Source: Maribacter litoralis (GTDB lineage: Bacteria > Bacteroidota > Bacteroidia > Flavobacteriales > Flavobacteriaceae). Taken from it: a DNA stretch of 64,000 nt. The notes beneath the pieces were generated by a model. The model made no database searches. It saw only the letters and a list, made by a program, of their open reading frames with translations, and was not told the DNA's origin. Made by a program: the position numbers and the translations under genes. Positions 54,935 through 64,000 of the stretch are shown piece after piece. Within the stretch, counting starts at the first letter, position 1; every line of letters begins with the position of its first letter. The stretch lies in contig NZ_QCZD01000003.1 of the NCBI RefSeq assembly GCF_003075045.1, positions 682,001-746,000 of the forward strand, written 5' to 3'.

Positions 54935-57361
54935 CTACTCTAACCGTTCGCGCTCTATTTTATCTATGTTACGCTGGTTATCTTCTAAGCGGAAATTACC
55001 GAAGTTATAGGTGAAACCAAACTTAACATATTGGGTTTCTTCGACTGCCAAGTAGCGATTGTTTTGATTTAAGTATTGAGAAGAACTGTAAGCGTTATAT
55101 TTTCCAAGAAGATCATTCGCACTAACGCTGAATACAGCTCTGTTATTTAAAAATGATTTTCTTAATCCTATGGTTAAATTTATAGTCTCATCTTGGATAA
55201 AGGATCCTTCTAACCAACCGGTAAGGTAAACAACACCCAACTCGCCCTTAAAACTACCATCATTAGAAAGGGTTATATAGTTGGTAATATCAATATATGC
55301 ACCATTAAGTTCATTGGTGTATGAAAATGTATCGCTTTGGGAAGCTATAAAAGTTTCTTCTTCATGAAAGAAAGACATATAGCTGTACAAATACCAATTA
55401 TTTGTAATTGACTTACCATAGGTAAAATCGAAACCGTAAGAAGTACTTCCTAGTACATTTTGGAAATTATCGGTTAATACAAAATCAGTGTTGTTTTGAA
55501 AAGTAAGATCCGAAATATACCTGCCATTATCACGGTAGTAAAAATCAAAAAAATACTCTTGATTTAGCGTATAGTTTAAATTAAAGTTATGAATAAAACT
55601 TGGTATCAAATTAGGATTGCCTTCTACAAAAATACGCTCATTACTATATGTTCTAAACGGATTTAAATTCTCATACCTGGGGCGTTGTACCTTTCTGGCA
55701 TAATCAAAAGATAGACTATGGTGGTCATTGATATTGTGCAGAATATACAATGAAGGGAAAAGTTCAAAATAACTAAGTTCGTTAATGTTTGATACATTTA
55801 CAGACACTCCCGTGCTTTTTGTTTGTTCTGCACGTAACCCTGTTTTTATACTCCATTTATCCCAGTCTTTAGAAAGGCTAAAATAACCCGCATACACACT
55901 TTCGTCATAGGTATAGTCATCAGAAAGATTGGGTATAAACTGCGTACCATTATTCTGTAGAAAATAATCTAATCTACTTTCAGAATCAATAAAAGAACCT
56001 TTTGCCCCTGTTTCAAAAAATACACTACCTAAATAATCAGTATAATCTATTTGAGCGGTCTTTATTTCTATCTGTTGATCAGCAATAGTAGAGAAATTAA
56101 AATCACGTATAAATGAGCCGCTAGGCTGAAAATAATCTGAGTTAACAACTTGATTTCGGTCTAAACCAAAATTTGTATAGTGTGCATTTACAGTTAAATT
56201 TCCTTGGTCTTTAAACTGATGTTTAAAGGTAAGATCGCCCGAAATATTATGCTTTTGTTCGCTTAAAAAACTGTTTGATGTAAAAATTGAATCTAAAACC
56301 CCTGCGCTGTTTTTAATGGTAGTTTCCTGAAAAAAATCAGCATCCTTTTTTGGTTGATACTGTGCGTTGCTTGTTAAGCTTAGAGAGTTCTTATCATCAA
56401 ATTCATAATCTACCGATACACCTGCGCTATGGGTATTAGTGCGTATTATTTGATCAAAATCTGTATCCCAAATAGAAGTAATACCGGTATTATCCATAAA
56501 ATTGGTATTGCTCAAAGTATTCTTAAACTCCTTCTTTGGGGTGTAATTGTAACTTGCGTTTACATTTAACTTTTTAGTCTTATAAAAATGCGATGTTCCA
56601 AAATTATACTTCGGAAAAACTCCTTGCGTATACCCAGCATTAACATTACCTTTATAGCCTACAGATACATTTTTACTAGTAACAATATTCAAAATAGAAC
56701 CACCTTCGGCGTCATAGCTTGCTGGCGGATTATGAATAACCTCAACCGATTTTATATTCTCGCCTTGGTAATTTTCTAACAGACTTCTTACCTCTTCTGC
56801 AGATAATTGCACTTTACGATTATTGATATAAACCGTAGTGGCTTGATTTCTGACTTTCAGTTCATCATTCATCATAATCACTCCTGGTGTTTGACGAAGA
56901 ATGTCCCAAGAACTGTTCTGAGAAACAACTGTATTTTCAACATTGAAAACAATACGGTCAACCTCCCTTTTTACAACAGGTTTATTGCTGGTAACGGTAA
57001 CTTCGTTCAATTGTTCAGCTTCCTGTTCAATAATCAAAGCACCTATTTTAGTGTCACTTATAATTTCTAAGGGTAAATTCTTAGACACTTGACCAACATA
57101 AGATGCTTTCAAAAAATAAAGACCTTCTGCAATACCTGCAAATACAAAAACACCGTTTTCATCTGCAGAAGTACCTTTTACCAAAGTTGAATCTGTAACG
57201 GTGAGCAGAAAAACAGAGGCAAAAGCAATAGGTTCTTGGTATTGGTCTTTTACTTCACCTTTAAGCTCAAAAAATTGTCCATGTGCAAATTGTGTAACAC
57301 CTAAGGTGAAACAAAAAATTATAAATAAAGGTTTCAACAGAATTTTGGGGCTATTTGTCAA
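54935..57361 (-). CDS. Outer-membrane beta-barrel receptor, paralogue of the downstream one
   Basis: 808 residues, signal peptide (ending FAHGQ), same order of parts: Ig-like domain, plug region (ILRQTPGVIMMNDELKVRNQ, VEVIHNPPASYDAEGG) and barrel ending QYVKFGFTYNFGNF. Clear sequence parallel with the 799-residue protein over the plug and strand pattern, so the pair arose by duplication. No SusD-like partner is adjacent, so this is not a standard Sus pair. Substrate unknown. Confidence 0.87.
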   Translation of the reverse strand: MTNSPKILLKPLFIIFCFTLGVTQFAHGQFFELKGEVKDQYQEPIAFASVFLLTVTDSTLVKGTSADENGVFVFAGIAEGLYFLKASYVGQVSKNLPLEIISDTKIGALIIEQEAEQLNEVTVTSNKPVVKREVDRIVFNVENTVVSQNSSWDILRQTPGVIMMNDELKVRNQATTVYINNRKVQLSAEEVRSLLENYQGENIKSVEVIHNPPASYDAEGGSILNIVTSKNVSVGYKGNVNAGYTQGVFPKYNFGTSHFYKTKKLNVNASYNYTPKKEFKNTLSNTNFMDNTGITSIWDTDFDQIIRTNTHSAGVSVDYEFDDKNSLSLTSNAQYQPKKDADFFQETTIKNSAGVLDSIFTSNSFLSEQKHNISGDLTFKHQFKDQGNLTVNAHYTNFGLDRNQVVNSDYFQPSGSFIRDFNFSTIADQQIEIKTAQIDYTDYLGSVFFETGAKGSFIDSESRLDYFLQNNGTQFIPNLSDDYTYDESVYAGYFSLSKDWDKWSIKTGLRAEQTKSTGVSVNVSNINELSYFELFPSLYILHNINDHHSLSFDYARKVQRPRYENLNPFRTYSNERIFVEGNPNLIPSFIHNFNLNYTLNQEYFFDFYYRDNGRYISDLTFQNNTDFVLTDNFQNVLGSTSYGFDFTYGKSITNNWYLYSYMSFFHEEETFIASQSDTFSYTNELNGAYIDITNYITLSNDGSFKGELGVVYLTGWLEGSFIQDETINLTIGLRKSFLNNRAVFSVSANDLLGKYNAYSSSQYLNQNNRYLAVEETQYVKFGFTYNFGNFRLEDNQRNIDKIERERLE

Positions 57362-57468
57362 ATCTTAGTATGCTATTGTCGTAATTCTTTACAATATATG
57401 TAATACAAAGTTATAATTACAATAAATAAATAGATAACCACTCTAAAGCTTAGCGCTATAAATTAGAT

Positions 57469-57476
57469 TATATTTG
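57469..57476 (+). promoter_or_regulatory. -7 box of the lepA promoter
   Basis: TATATTTG fits TAnnTTTG, 65 bases before the lepA start. Confidence 0.5.
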
Positions 57477-57541
57477 CAATTGCTCTTTAATGCCGAGTAT
57501 ATTTTTGGTAAATAAAGAGCGTCATTATTACTGTTTCCGCT

Positions 57542-59338
57542 ATGAAAAACATTAGAAACTTCTGCATTATTGCACATATTGACCACGGTAAAAGTACCTT
57601 GGCAGATAGACTGTTAGAATTTACAGGATCGGTTACCGATCGTGAGAAAAAAGAACAGTTACTAGATAGTATGGATCTTGAAAGAGAACGTGGCATTACT
57701 ATTAAAAGTCACGCCATACAGATGGATTATATCTATGAAGGAGAAGAATATGTTCTGAATTTAATTGACACCCCTGGTCACGTTGATTTCTCATACGAGG
57801 TTTCTAGATCAATTGCTGCCTGCGAAGGTGCTCTACTTGTTGTTGATGCTGCACAGAGCATACAGGCACAAACCATTTCTAACTTATACTTGGCGTTAGA
57901 AAATGATTTAGAGATTATCCCGGTTTTAAACAAGGTTGATTTACCTAGTGCCAACCCAGAAGAGGTTACAGATGATATCGTTGATCTATTAGGTTGTAAG
58001 GCGGAAGAAGTTATACCGGCATCTGCAAAAACAGGTATTGGTATTGAGGAAATTTTAAGTGCAATTATTGAACGTATTCCTGCTCCCAAAGGAAACCCAG
58101 ATGAAGCATTGCAAGCTTTGGTTTTCGATTCTGTCTACAATCCGTTCAGGGGCGTTGAAACCTATTTTAGAGTTGTAAACGGTTCTATTAAAAAAGGACA
58201 AAAAATAAAATTTGTTGCCACCGATAAAAGTTACTTTGCAGATGAGGTTGGTACCTTAAAATTGACCCAGCATCCTAAAAAAGAAATAAATACAGGTGAT
58301 GTGGGATACTTGATCACAGGTATTAAAGATGCCCGTGAAGTAAAGGTTGGTGATACCATTACAGATTCTGCAAACCCAACAAAAAATGCAATTGCAGGTT
58401 TTGAAGATGTAAAACCAATGGTATTCGCCGGTATATATCCTGTAGATACCGAAGATTTTGAAGAGTTAAGGTCTTCTATGGAAAAGTTGCAACTAAACGA
58501 TGCCTCTTTGGTATTTGCTGCTGAAAGTAGTGCTGCACTTGGATTCGGTTTCCGTTGTGGATTCTTGGGAATGTTGCATATGGAAATTATTCAAGAACGC
58601 TTAGAGCGTGAGTTTGATATGACCGTAATTACAACTGTACCAAACGTTAGTTACTATGCATTCACTAGAAAAGATCCAGAGGTGCCGTTAATTGTCAACA
58701 ACCCTAGTGATCTCCCAGATCCTTCTACAATTGATCGAGTAGAAGAACCATATATTAAAGCTACCATTATTACCAAATCGGACTTTGTTGGTAACGTAAT
58801 GTCGCTCTGTATAGAAAAAAGAGGACAAATTACTAACCAAACCTATTTGACCACAGAGCGTGTTGAACTGAATTTTGATATGCCACTTGCAGAAATTGTA
58901 TTCGATTTCTACGATCGACTTAAAACGGTTTCTAAAGGTTACGCGTCTTTTGATTATACCCCAATAGGTATGAGAGAGTCAAAATTAGTTCGTGTAGATA
59001 TTTTATTGAACGCCCAAACGGTCGATGCACTTTCTGCCTTAATACATTTTGATAGTGCTACCACTATTGGTAAGAAAATGTGTGAGAAGTTAAAGGAGCT
59101 TATACCAAGACAACAGTTTGATATTCCTATTCAAGCGGCTATTGGTTCAAAGATCATATCTAGAGAAACAATTAAAGCCTTACGTAAAGATGTTACCGCT
59201 AAATGTTATGGTGGAGATATCTCTCGTAAAAGAAAGCTGTTAGAAAAGCAGAAAAAAGGTAAAAAACGTATGCGACAAGTGGGTAATGTAGAAATTCCAC
59301 AAGAAGCATTTATGGCGGTACTGAAGTTGAACGACTAA
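57542..59338 (+). CDS. lepA: Elongation factor 4
   Basis: 598 residues, full length. A ribosome GTPase that remodels stalled or mis-translocated ribosomes. G1 is [10 protein letters not shown]3 DTPGHVDF, G4 NKVDLP; the specific LepA C-terminal domain ends [19 protein letters not shown]-like with [12 protein letters not shown] before it. Cytosolic or membrane-associated. Single gene. Confidence 0.97.
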   Translation: MKNIRNFCIIAHIDHGKSTLADRLLEFTGSVTDREKKEQLLDSMDLERERGITIKSHAIQMDYIYEGEEYVLNLIDTPGHVDFSYEVSRSIAACEGALLVVDAAQSIQAQTISNLYLALENDLEIIPVLNKVDLPSANPEEVTDDIVDLLGCKAEEVIPASAKTGIGIEEILSAIIERIPAPKGNPDEALQALVFDSVYNPFRGVETYFRVVNGSIKKGQKIKFVATDKSYFADEVGTLKLTQHPKKEINTGDVGYLITGIKDAREVKVGDTITDSANPTKNAIAGFEDVKPMVFAGIYPVDTEDFEELRSSMEKLQLNDASLVFAAESSAALGFGFRCGFLGMLHMEIIQERLEREFDMTVITTVPNVSYYAFTRKDPEVPLIVNNPSDLPDPSTIDRVEEPYIKATIITKSDFVGNVMSLCIEKRGQITNQTYLTTERVELNFDMPLAEIVFDFYDRLKTVSKGYASFDYTPIGMRESKLVRVDILLNAQTVDALSALIHFDSATTIGKKMCEKLKELIPRQQFDIPIQAAIGSKIISRETIKALRKDVTAKCYGGDISRKRKLLEKQKKGKKRMRQVGNVEIPQEAFMAVLKLND

Positions 59339-59508
59339 ATTATCTTACTTCTTTCTTATTTTTTAAATTCAATTGGTTGGGGAACTTGCCTGTGCTTTTT
59401 AAATAAACATTTTTAAATAGGATAATGGCTTTAAGATACTTCTATATAATAAGATATAGTTTGTCCTTGTAGTTCAAAATAATTAAAAATCGTAAAGAAA
59501 ATCTGAAG

Positions 59509-61368
59509 TTACTCTTTGTTTTTGGCTTCCTCTTTATCCGGATCTTCGGTTGGGAACATTTTACCTAAATATGCCAGTTTATATCCTTTTTGAATGTCTG
59601 TAAAGTCTTTACTAAAGGCAGTAATGATATGAATATCTCCTTCTGGATCAATGAGGAACAAGGGAACGATATCGGCATCTGCCTTGGTAATTTCTATCAA
59701 ACCTTCATAATGCTCTGTGTCGTGCAATTCTATTTCATGTATAGCCGGAAACTTCCTTGCCGCTTCGGTCAGTTTGATAAAATCATCTGTATGTGAAAAC
59801 AATCCTTCTTTCGGATTATTCTCTGGGTCTGACATTTCATCTGCATCAACAAGTCTAAATGAACCATTTTCTCCAAAGGCATCTTGAAACTTATCAATAG
59901 CATATTTATTAATATCAGAATTCGCGGTCAACGCCATTAAATACCCAATATCGTTCAATTCAATATTATCGATTAAATTATCTGAATAAATGTTTGCTGA
60001 AATAGCCTCTAGGCCTAGTTTGTTCGCTTTGTCAATATTAGATTGGTTATTGTCGATCAACACTACATGCCTATCATTTTTATGTAAATAATCGCCAATT
60101 AAACGGGAAACTTTAGAAGCACCCAATATTAGAATACCTTCGGATTTATTTAGAAAAACACCTATTAGTTTGGCAAACACTCGAGCTGTAGTCGCATTTA
60201 ACAACACTGTACCCAAAACGATCATAAACACCAAAGGCGTAATATATTCTGCACCCGCTTCACCTTTAGATAGCAGTTTAGAGCCAAATAACGAGGCAAT
60301 ACCTGCAGCAACAATACCTCTAGGACCTACCCAACTTATAAAAAGCTTCTCGTTGAATTTTAAGTTAGAGCCTATTGAACTTAAAAACACACCAAGAGGT
60401 CTAATTACCAATACAATGGCCAAGAATAACGCTATGGTTTTCCAGGTAAATATCAACTCTAAGTCGGCAATATTTATGTTAGCAGCCAATAAAATAAATA
60501 GTATGGATATTAAAAGAATACTCAACGATTCTTTAAAATAAAGTAGTTCTTTTATATTCGGCAAATTCGTGTTGCCCATAACCATACCCATAACCACTAC
60601 GGCCAATAAGCCCGATTCATGCGCAAATACATCGGACATTACAAAAACTCCCAATACAACAGAAAGTGACACTACATTCAATAAATAATGAGGAATAAAG
60701 GTCTTTTTAATTAAAAAGGTAAGGGCATGCGCAAATGTAAAACCGAATGTAAAGCCAAATAAAAGAATTTTACCAAACTCGATTAAGGCGGTAACCGTAT
60801 AAGCTTGACCTTCGCCAACACTAATAAACTCATAAACCAATACCGCAGCTAAAGCACCAATGGGATCAATGAGTATGCCTTCCCATTTTAAAATAGCTGA
60901 AATATCTTTCTTAAGTGGTATATTCCTTAATATAGGAGTAATTACCGTAGGACCGGTAACAATGATCAATGCTGAAAAAAGAAAGCATAGCTGCCATGAA
61001 AGCCCAAAAAGAAAATATGCAGCAAGTGCAGCCCCAAAAAAAGTGGTTAAACTACCAAGTGTAATAAGTTTTGTAATTACGGGACCTATATTTCTTATTT
61101 CAGAACGTTTTAGGGTGAGTCCGCCTTCAAATAGAATAATACTTATTGCCAAAGACACAAAATAATAGAGTCCTTCTCCTGGAAAAAGACCTTTATCACC
61201 ATTCCAAATAGGTTCTATTATTTTAGATCCATCTTCTGTATACAAAGTAGACAAAGGTCCAACGATTAAACCTATAAGTATCAAAGGTAAAATTGCAGGC
61301 AGTTTTAAGCGCCATGCCACCCATTGAGCAAGTATTCCCAAAATTATAATCCCTGCAAGCTCTAGCAT
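59509..61368 (-). CDS. Cation:proton antiporter with TrkA-N-type C-terminal domain
   Basis: 619 residues. The first about 400 hold twelve or so membrane helices of the CPA1/NhaP type (ILPLILIGLIVGPL, VTGPTVITPILRNIPL, GILIDPIGALAAVLVYEF, FISWVGPRGIVAAG). From about 410 follows a Rossmann domain (GILILGASKVSRLIGDYLHK, VVLIDNNQSNIDKA) and a further regulatory segment. This layout is a Na+/H+ or K+/H+ exchanger gated by a nucleotide-binding domain. The fourth glycine of the nucleotide fold (GASKVS rather than GxGxxG) is not canonical. Convergent with lepA. Confidence 0.88.
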   Translation of the reverse strand: MLELAGIIILGILAQWVAWRLKLPAILPLILIGLIVGPLSTLYTEDGSKIIEPIWNGDKGLFPGEGLYYFVSLAISIILFEGGLTLKRSEIRNIGPVITKLITLGSLTTFFGAALAAYFLFGLSWQLCFLFSALIIVTGPTVITPILRNIPLKKDISAILKWEGILIDPIGALAAVLVYEFISVGEGQAYTVTALIEFGKILLFGFTFGFTFAHALTFLIKKTFIPHYLLNVVSLSVVLGVFVMSDVFAHESGLLAVVVMGMVMGNTNLPNIKELLYFKESLSILLISILFILLAANINIADLELIFTWKTIALFLAIVLVIRPLGVFLSSIGSNLKFNEKLFISWVGPRGIVAAGIASLFGSKLLSKGEAGAEYITPLVFMIVLGTVLLNATTARVFAKLIGVFLNKSEGILILGASKVSRLIGDYLHKNDRHVVLIDNNQSNIDKANKLGLEAISANIYSDNLIDNIELNDIGYLMALTANSDINKYAIDKFQDAFGENGSFRLVDADEMSDPENNPKEGLFSHTDDFIKLTEAARKFPAIHEIELHDTEHYEGLIEITKADADIVPLFLIDPEGDIHIITAFSKDFTDIQKGYKLAYLGKMFPTEDPDKEEAKNKE

Positions 61369-61849
61369 TTAATTTGTTTTGGTTAAAAATAACAATTCTA
61401 GACCAGTAAACGATATAAATAACTTACCATAACCCCTATTTTAATTTTAGAGATTTTATCACTTCATAAAATAACTGTATAAGGTTAAATGTAATCTAGG
61501 CGATCATAAGGTTCTCTAATATTTAGAGCTTTTAAATTTTAATATAAAAATTGGTTAACTTATACTAAGATAATACTACAACATATTATAAAAATCTTAA
61601 GATTATTTATGTAGGCGTAGCTGATGAATGTGCTTGTAAGATTAGCAATTTAAACTCTTAAAATTCATCTTTAATTCTTTCAAAATCAATTATAAATGTA
61701 TTTATTACACCAAGTTTAATCCTACAAAAGAATCAGAAAAAACATCAAAATAGACAAGACTTTTATAACTTCGTTACTACACAAAAAATTAACTCTTATT
61801 ATTAATTTGAAAATAATAGGGAAGTGCAATTAACTCATACCCATTAAAA
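61369..61849. other. Long AT-rich intergenic region
   Basis: 481 bases between the divergent antiporter and the multi-PAS kinase. No frame, RNA or clear repeat recognised; it should hold both promoters. No clear TAnnTTTG box seen. Confidence 0.5.
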
Positions 61850-64000
61850 ATGTTTGTTCCAGAAAAGCATTCAATCTTAAAAAGCCCTTTATTTTATGGG
61901 TTTTTATCGTTTTTTCTGGTTCTTATCATTACTCAATTTATAGCCTATCAAAAATATCAGTTAGATCAAAAATCTGATCAACGAGAAATTGAACAAAGGG
62001 TCTCGCAACTAAAAGTTGATTTACAGAATGTATTAGGTCAAAGTTATAATGCGACTCATACCTTAGCCTTTATAGTTGACCATTATGGCATACCACAAAA
62101 TTTCGATAGCGTAGCTCAATTGCTTTTAAATAGTAATAAGAGTATTGATGCATTAGAATTAGTGGATAAAAAAGGTGTAATAACCCATGTGTATCCATTA
62201 AAAGGAAATGAGGTTATTGGTTTGAATATTCTAGATGATCCCGATAATAAAATGGGTGCAACAACTACCCTTAAAAAAGGCGATTATTACACCGCCGGAC
62301 CTATTTATTTAAGACAAGGTGGCTCCGGAATTATTGGGCGTAAACCCATGTTTAAAAATGGTGAGTTTAATGGATTTGTAGCGGCCGTGGTACGTTTGTC
62401 AACAGTGCTAAATGCTATTCAATTAGATACTTTGGGCGAATCGAAATTCTCGTACGAGTTGGTTAAAATTAATTTAGACGAAACCGAAGAAACCTTTTAT
62501 GCCTCTGAAAATATTTCTAAAGAAGGCGCCACTACACTACCGTTAACTACAAGTGAAGGAGAATGGAAGTTATATGTATATTCGAATAATAATAAATTTA
62601 ATTCCACCTCCACAATTTTCTCCGTTTTAGGTCTTCTACTCGCAATCGTTTGCGGGTTACTTTCCTGGTTTTTAATGCGCCAGCCTTCAAAGCTAAACAG
62701 ATTGGTTGATGAAAAAACCGCAATGTTAAAAGAAAGTCAAGAGCGATATAAAATGCTTATTGAAGAGGCTTCTGATGGTATTTTTCTGTCCGATTTTAAA
62801 GGCAATGTTTTAGATGCTAACCCATTTGCTATACAGATGTTCAAGTATAGCAAACAAGAACTTTTAAATAAAAACATTACTGAGTTGATCTTATCTGAGG
62901 ACCTTGTAAATATGCATAAAAATTTCACTAAAGTTATACAAGGTGAGTCCATGCGTATTGAGCGTAAAATGATAAAAAAAGATGGTACTATCTTTTATGG
63001 TGAGGTAAGTGGTAAAAAGTTAAGCAATTCTACTATTATAGGTATCGTTAGAGACGTCACCCAAAGAAAAGAACTTGAATTATCTGTTAAAGAAAATTTA
63101 GTGAAGTTCAGTAAAGCTTATAACAATGGTTTTGTTGGTATGGTCATCAAAGATCAGGCTAAACGATTTGTAGATGCCAATTGCTATTTTCTAGATTTAA
63201 TAGGTTATTCCTTAGAAGAGATAAAAGGAAAAACCATGCATGAACTTGGGTTAATAGATATGGTTGAGGCCGTAAAGAAAAACCCTAAGCTGAATGCTTT
63301 TATTAACTCTGATCGCGTTGATAAAATCGAAATAGAATTAACCACCAAGAATGGTCAAAAGCTTCATTTAATTACATCTAATGAACCTTATGAGTATTTA
63401 GGAGAACAACTTTGTTTAAGTACATACATTGATCAAACTGAATCAAAAAATGCTAGCATAGCTATAGAAAAAAGCGAAAAAAGATATAAGCAGTTTACCG
63501 AGAGAATTTCAGACGCCTACGTAAGTTTGGATAAAAACTGGTGCTTTACAGTTATTAATGCCAAAGCAGCCAGAATAGTTGGTATAGATTCGAACGAGAT
63601 GATAGGTAAAAATGTTTGGGACGAATTTCCTTCATTTAAAAATTCAGAAGCTTACGCTATTTATAACGGAGCAGTTAAAAGACAAGTTTACACCCATTTT
63701 GAACAATACCACGAAGAGGTAGATCGATGGATTGAAAACCACCTATATCCATCTCCAAACGGACTGTCTGTATTTTTTAGGGATATTACACACCGAAAAA
63801 AAGCCGATGAAGAAAAGCAACGACTTATTTCAGTAATAGAAAATAGTCCTGGTTTTATAGGTATGGCTACACTAGATGGAAAACCTCTTTTCTTAAATGA
63901 TGCCGGTAAGAAATTAGTCAACCTGCCTAAAACTATTAACCCAAAAAACACCACTATACTCGACTTTTTTGAAGATGAATACAGGGAGGTAATAGCAAAT
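61850..64000 (+). CDS. Multi-PAS sensor (histidine kinase), cut by window end
   Basis: 717 residues are visible and the frame runs off the right edge. A membrane helix (about 14-33), a periplasmic CHASE/Cache-like sensor (about 40-245, with ALELVDKKGVITHVYPLKGN) and a second helix (about 254-277) come first. Then four PAS domains start at about 296 (YKMLIEEASDGIF), 419, 544 and 660 (SVIENSPGFIGMA). The first ends RDVTQRKELEL and the third FFRDITHRKKADEE, typical PAS/PAC ends. A HisKA or GGDEF-type output is expected beyond the window; a histidine kinase is more usual in this family, but the output is not visible. Confidence 0.85.
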   Translation, partial: MFVPEKHSILKSPLFYGFLSFFLVLIITQFIAYQKYQLDQKSDQREIEQRVSQLKVDLQNVLGQSYNATHTLAFIVDHYGIPQNFDSVAQLLLNSNKSIDALELVDKKGVITHVYPLKGNEVIGLNILDDPDNKMGATTTLKKGDYYTAGPIYLRQGGSGIIGRKPMFKNGEFNGFVAAVVRLSTVLNAIQLDTLGESKFSYELVKINLDETEETFYASENISKEGATTLPLTTSEGEWKLYVYSNNNKFNSTSTIFSVLGLLLAIVCGLLSWFLMRQPSKLNRLVDEKTAMLKESQERYKMLIEEASDGIFLSDFKGNVLDANPFAIQMFKYSKQELLNKNITELILSEDLVNMHKNFTKVIQGESMRIERKMIKKDGTIFYGEVSGKKLSNSTIIGIVRDVTQRKELELSVKENLVKFSKAYNNGFVGMVIKDQAKRFVDANCYFLDLIGYSLEEIKGKTMHELGLIDMVEAVKKNPKLNAFINSDRVDKIEIELTTKNGQKLHLITSNEPYEYLGEQLCLSTYIDQTESKNASIAIEKSEKRYKQFTERISDAYVSLDKNWCFTVINAKAARIVGIDSNEMIGKNVWDEFPSFKNSEAYAIYNGAVKRQVYTHFEQYHEEVDRWIENHLYPSPNGLSVFFRDITHRKKADEEKQRLISVIENSPGFIGMATLDGKPLFLNDAGKKLVNLPKTINPKNTTILDFFEDEYREVIAN

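Overview
The window is AT-rich chromosomal DNA from a marine-type Flavobacteriaceae (Bacteroidota). The family call rests on gene content: two outer-membrane beta-barrel receptors with carboxypeptidase-like plug modules, DUF4202, an HD protein with a Pycsar-effector-type membrane domain, and a YtxH/holin-like/64-aa gene trio. It is supported by several promoters with the Bacteroidota -7 box TAnnTTTG and by the near absence of Shine-Dalgarno sequences. The genus cannot be fixed from the sequence. I see no insertion sequence, prophage or CRISPR array.

Layout. (1) 1-8.9 kb: a nucleotide-cyclase-like DUF2652 protein, Dps, a small envelope-stress-type operon (YtxH, holin-like, small protein), an aldehyde dehydrogenase with an unlisted 56-aa membrane protein behind it, a 1244-aa lipoprotein (phosphoesterase-like, kinase-like and Omp85-barrel parts), and the HD protein with the Pycsar-effector-type region. 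(2) 9-30.4 kb: a complete assimilatory nitrate/nitrite island. It holds a nitrate reductase fused to its own NADH-reductase module, a rubredoxin-tailed partner, an outer-membrane porin, an NrtABCD-type ABC importer, a NarK-type transporter, NirBD, both enzyme steps to siroheme (CobA and a Met8-type CysG N-domain), DUF4202, a Crp/Fnr regulator, a NarX-like kinase and a NarL-like regulator. A palindromic motif, TACGTA-N4-TACGTA, lies in front of the main transcription units and probably defines a regulon. (3) 30.4-48.2 kb: mixed chromosomal genes: a NahK-like sugar kinase, TVP38 and SdiA-regulated proteins, an OmpR-type two-component pair divergent from a PepSY-like protein, a TlpA-type thioredoxin, a string of tiny membrane or HTH-like proteins, a TPR-sensor kinase with a NarL-type regulator and an unknown partner gene, a DUF1080 protein, a sorbosone-dehydrogenase-like protein and an M14 metallopeptidase. 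(4) 48.4-49.0 kb: a tRNA(CAU) locus with a partial, degraded second copy and a GIY-YIG gene broken by one in-frame stop between them. (5) 49.1-61.4 kb: core genes (methylmalonyl-CoA epimerase, RbfA, FtsX-type permease, DusB, LepA, a cation/proton antiporter) and two paralogous outer-membrane receptors. (6) 61.8 kb to the end: a multi-PAS sensor kinase cut by the window edge.

How the nitrate island should work: nitrate crosses the outer membrane (porin) and inner membrane (NrtABCD, NarK). The fused Nas enzyme, perhaps with the rubredoxin protein, reduces it to nitrite. NirBD reduces nitrite to ammonium using siroheme made by CobA and the CysG-N protein. The NarX-like sensor, NarL-like regulator and Crp/Fnr protein are the candidate control layer.

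The items I find most worth a second look are the shared TACGTA operator, the tRNA/GIY-YIG duplication, the 1244-aa protein whose phosphoesterase motifs are eroded but which carries a Fam20/HipA-like kinase signature, and the HD protein with the Pycsar-effector-type region.
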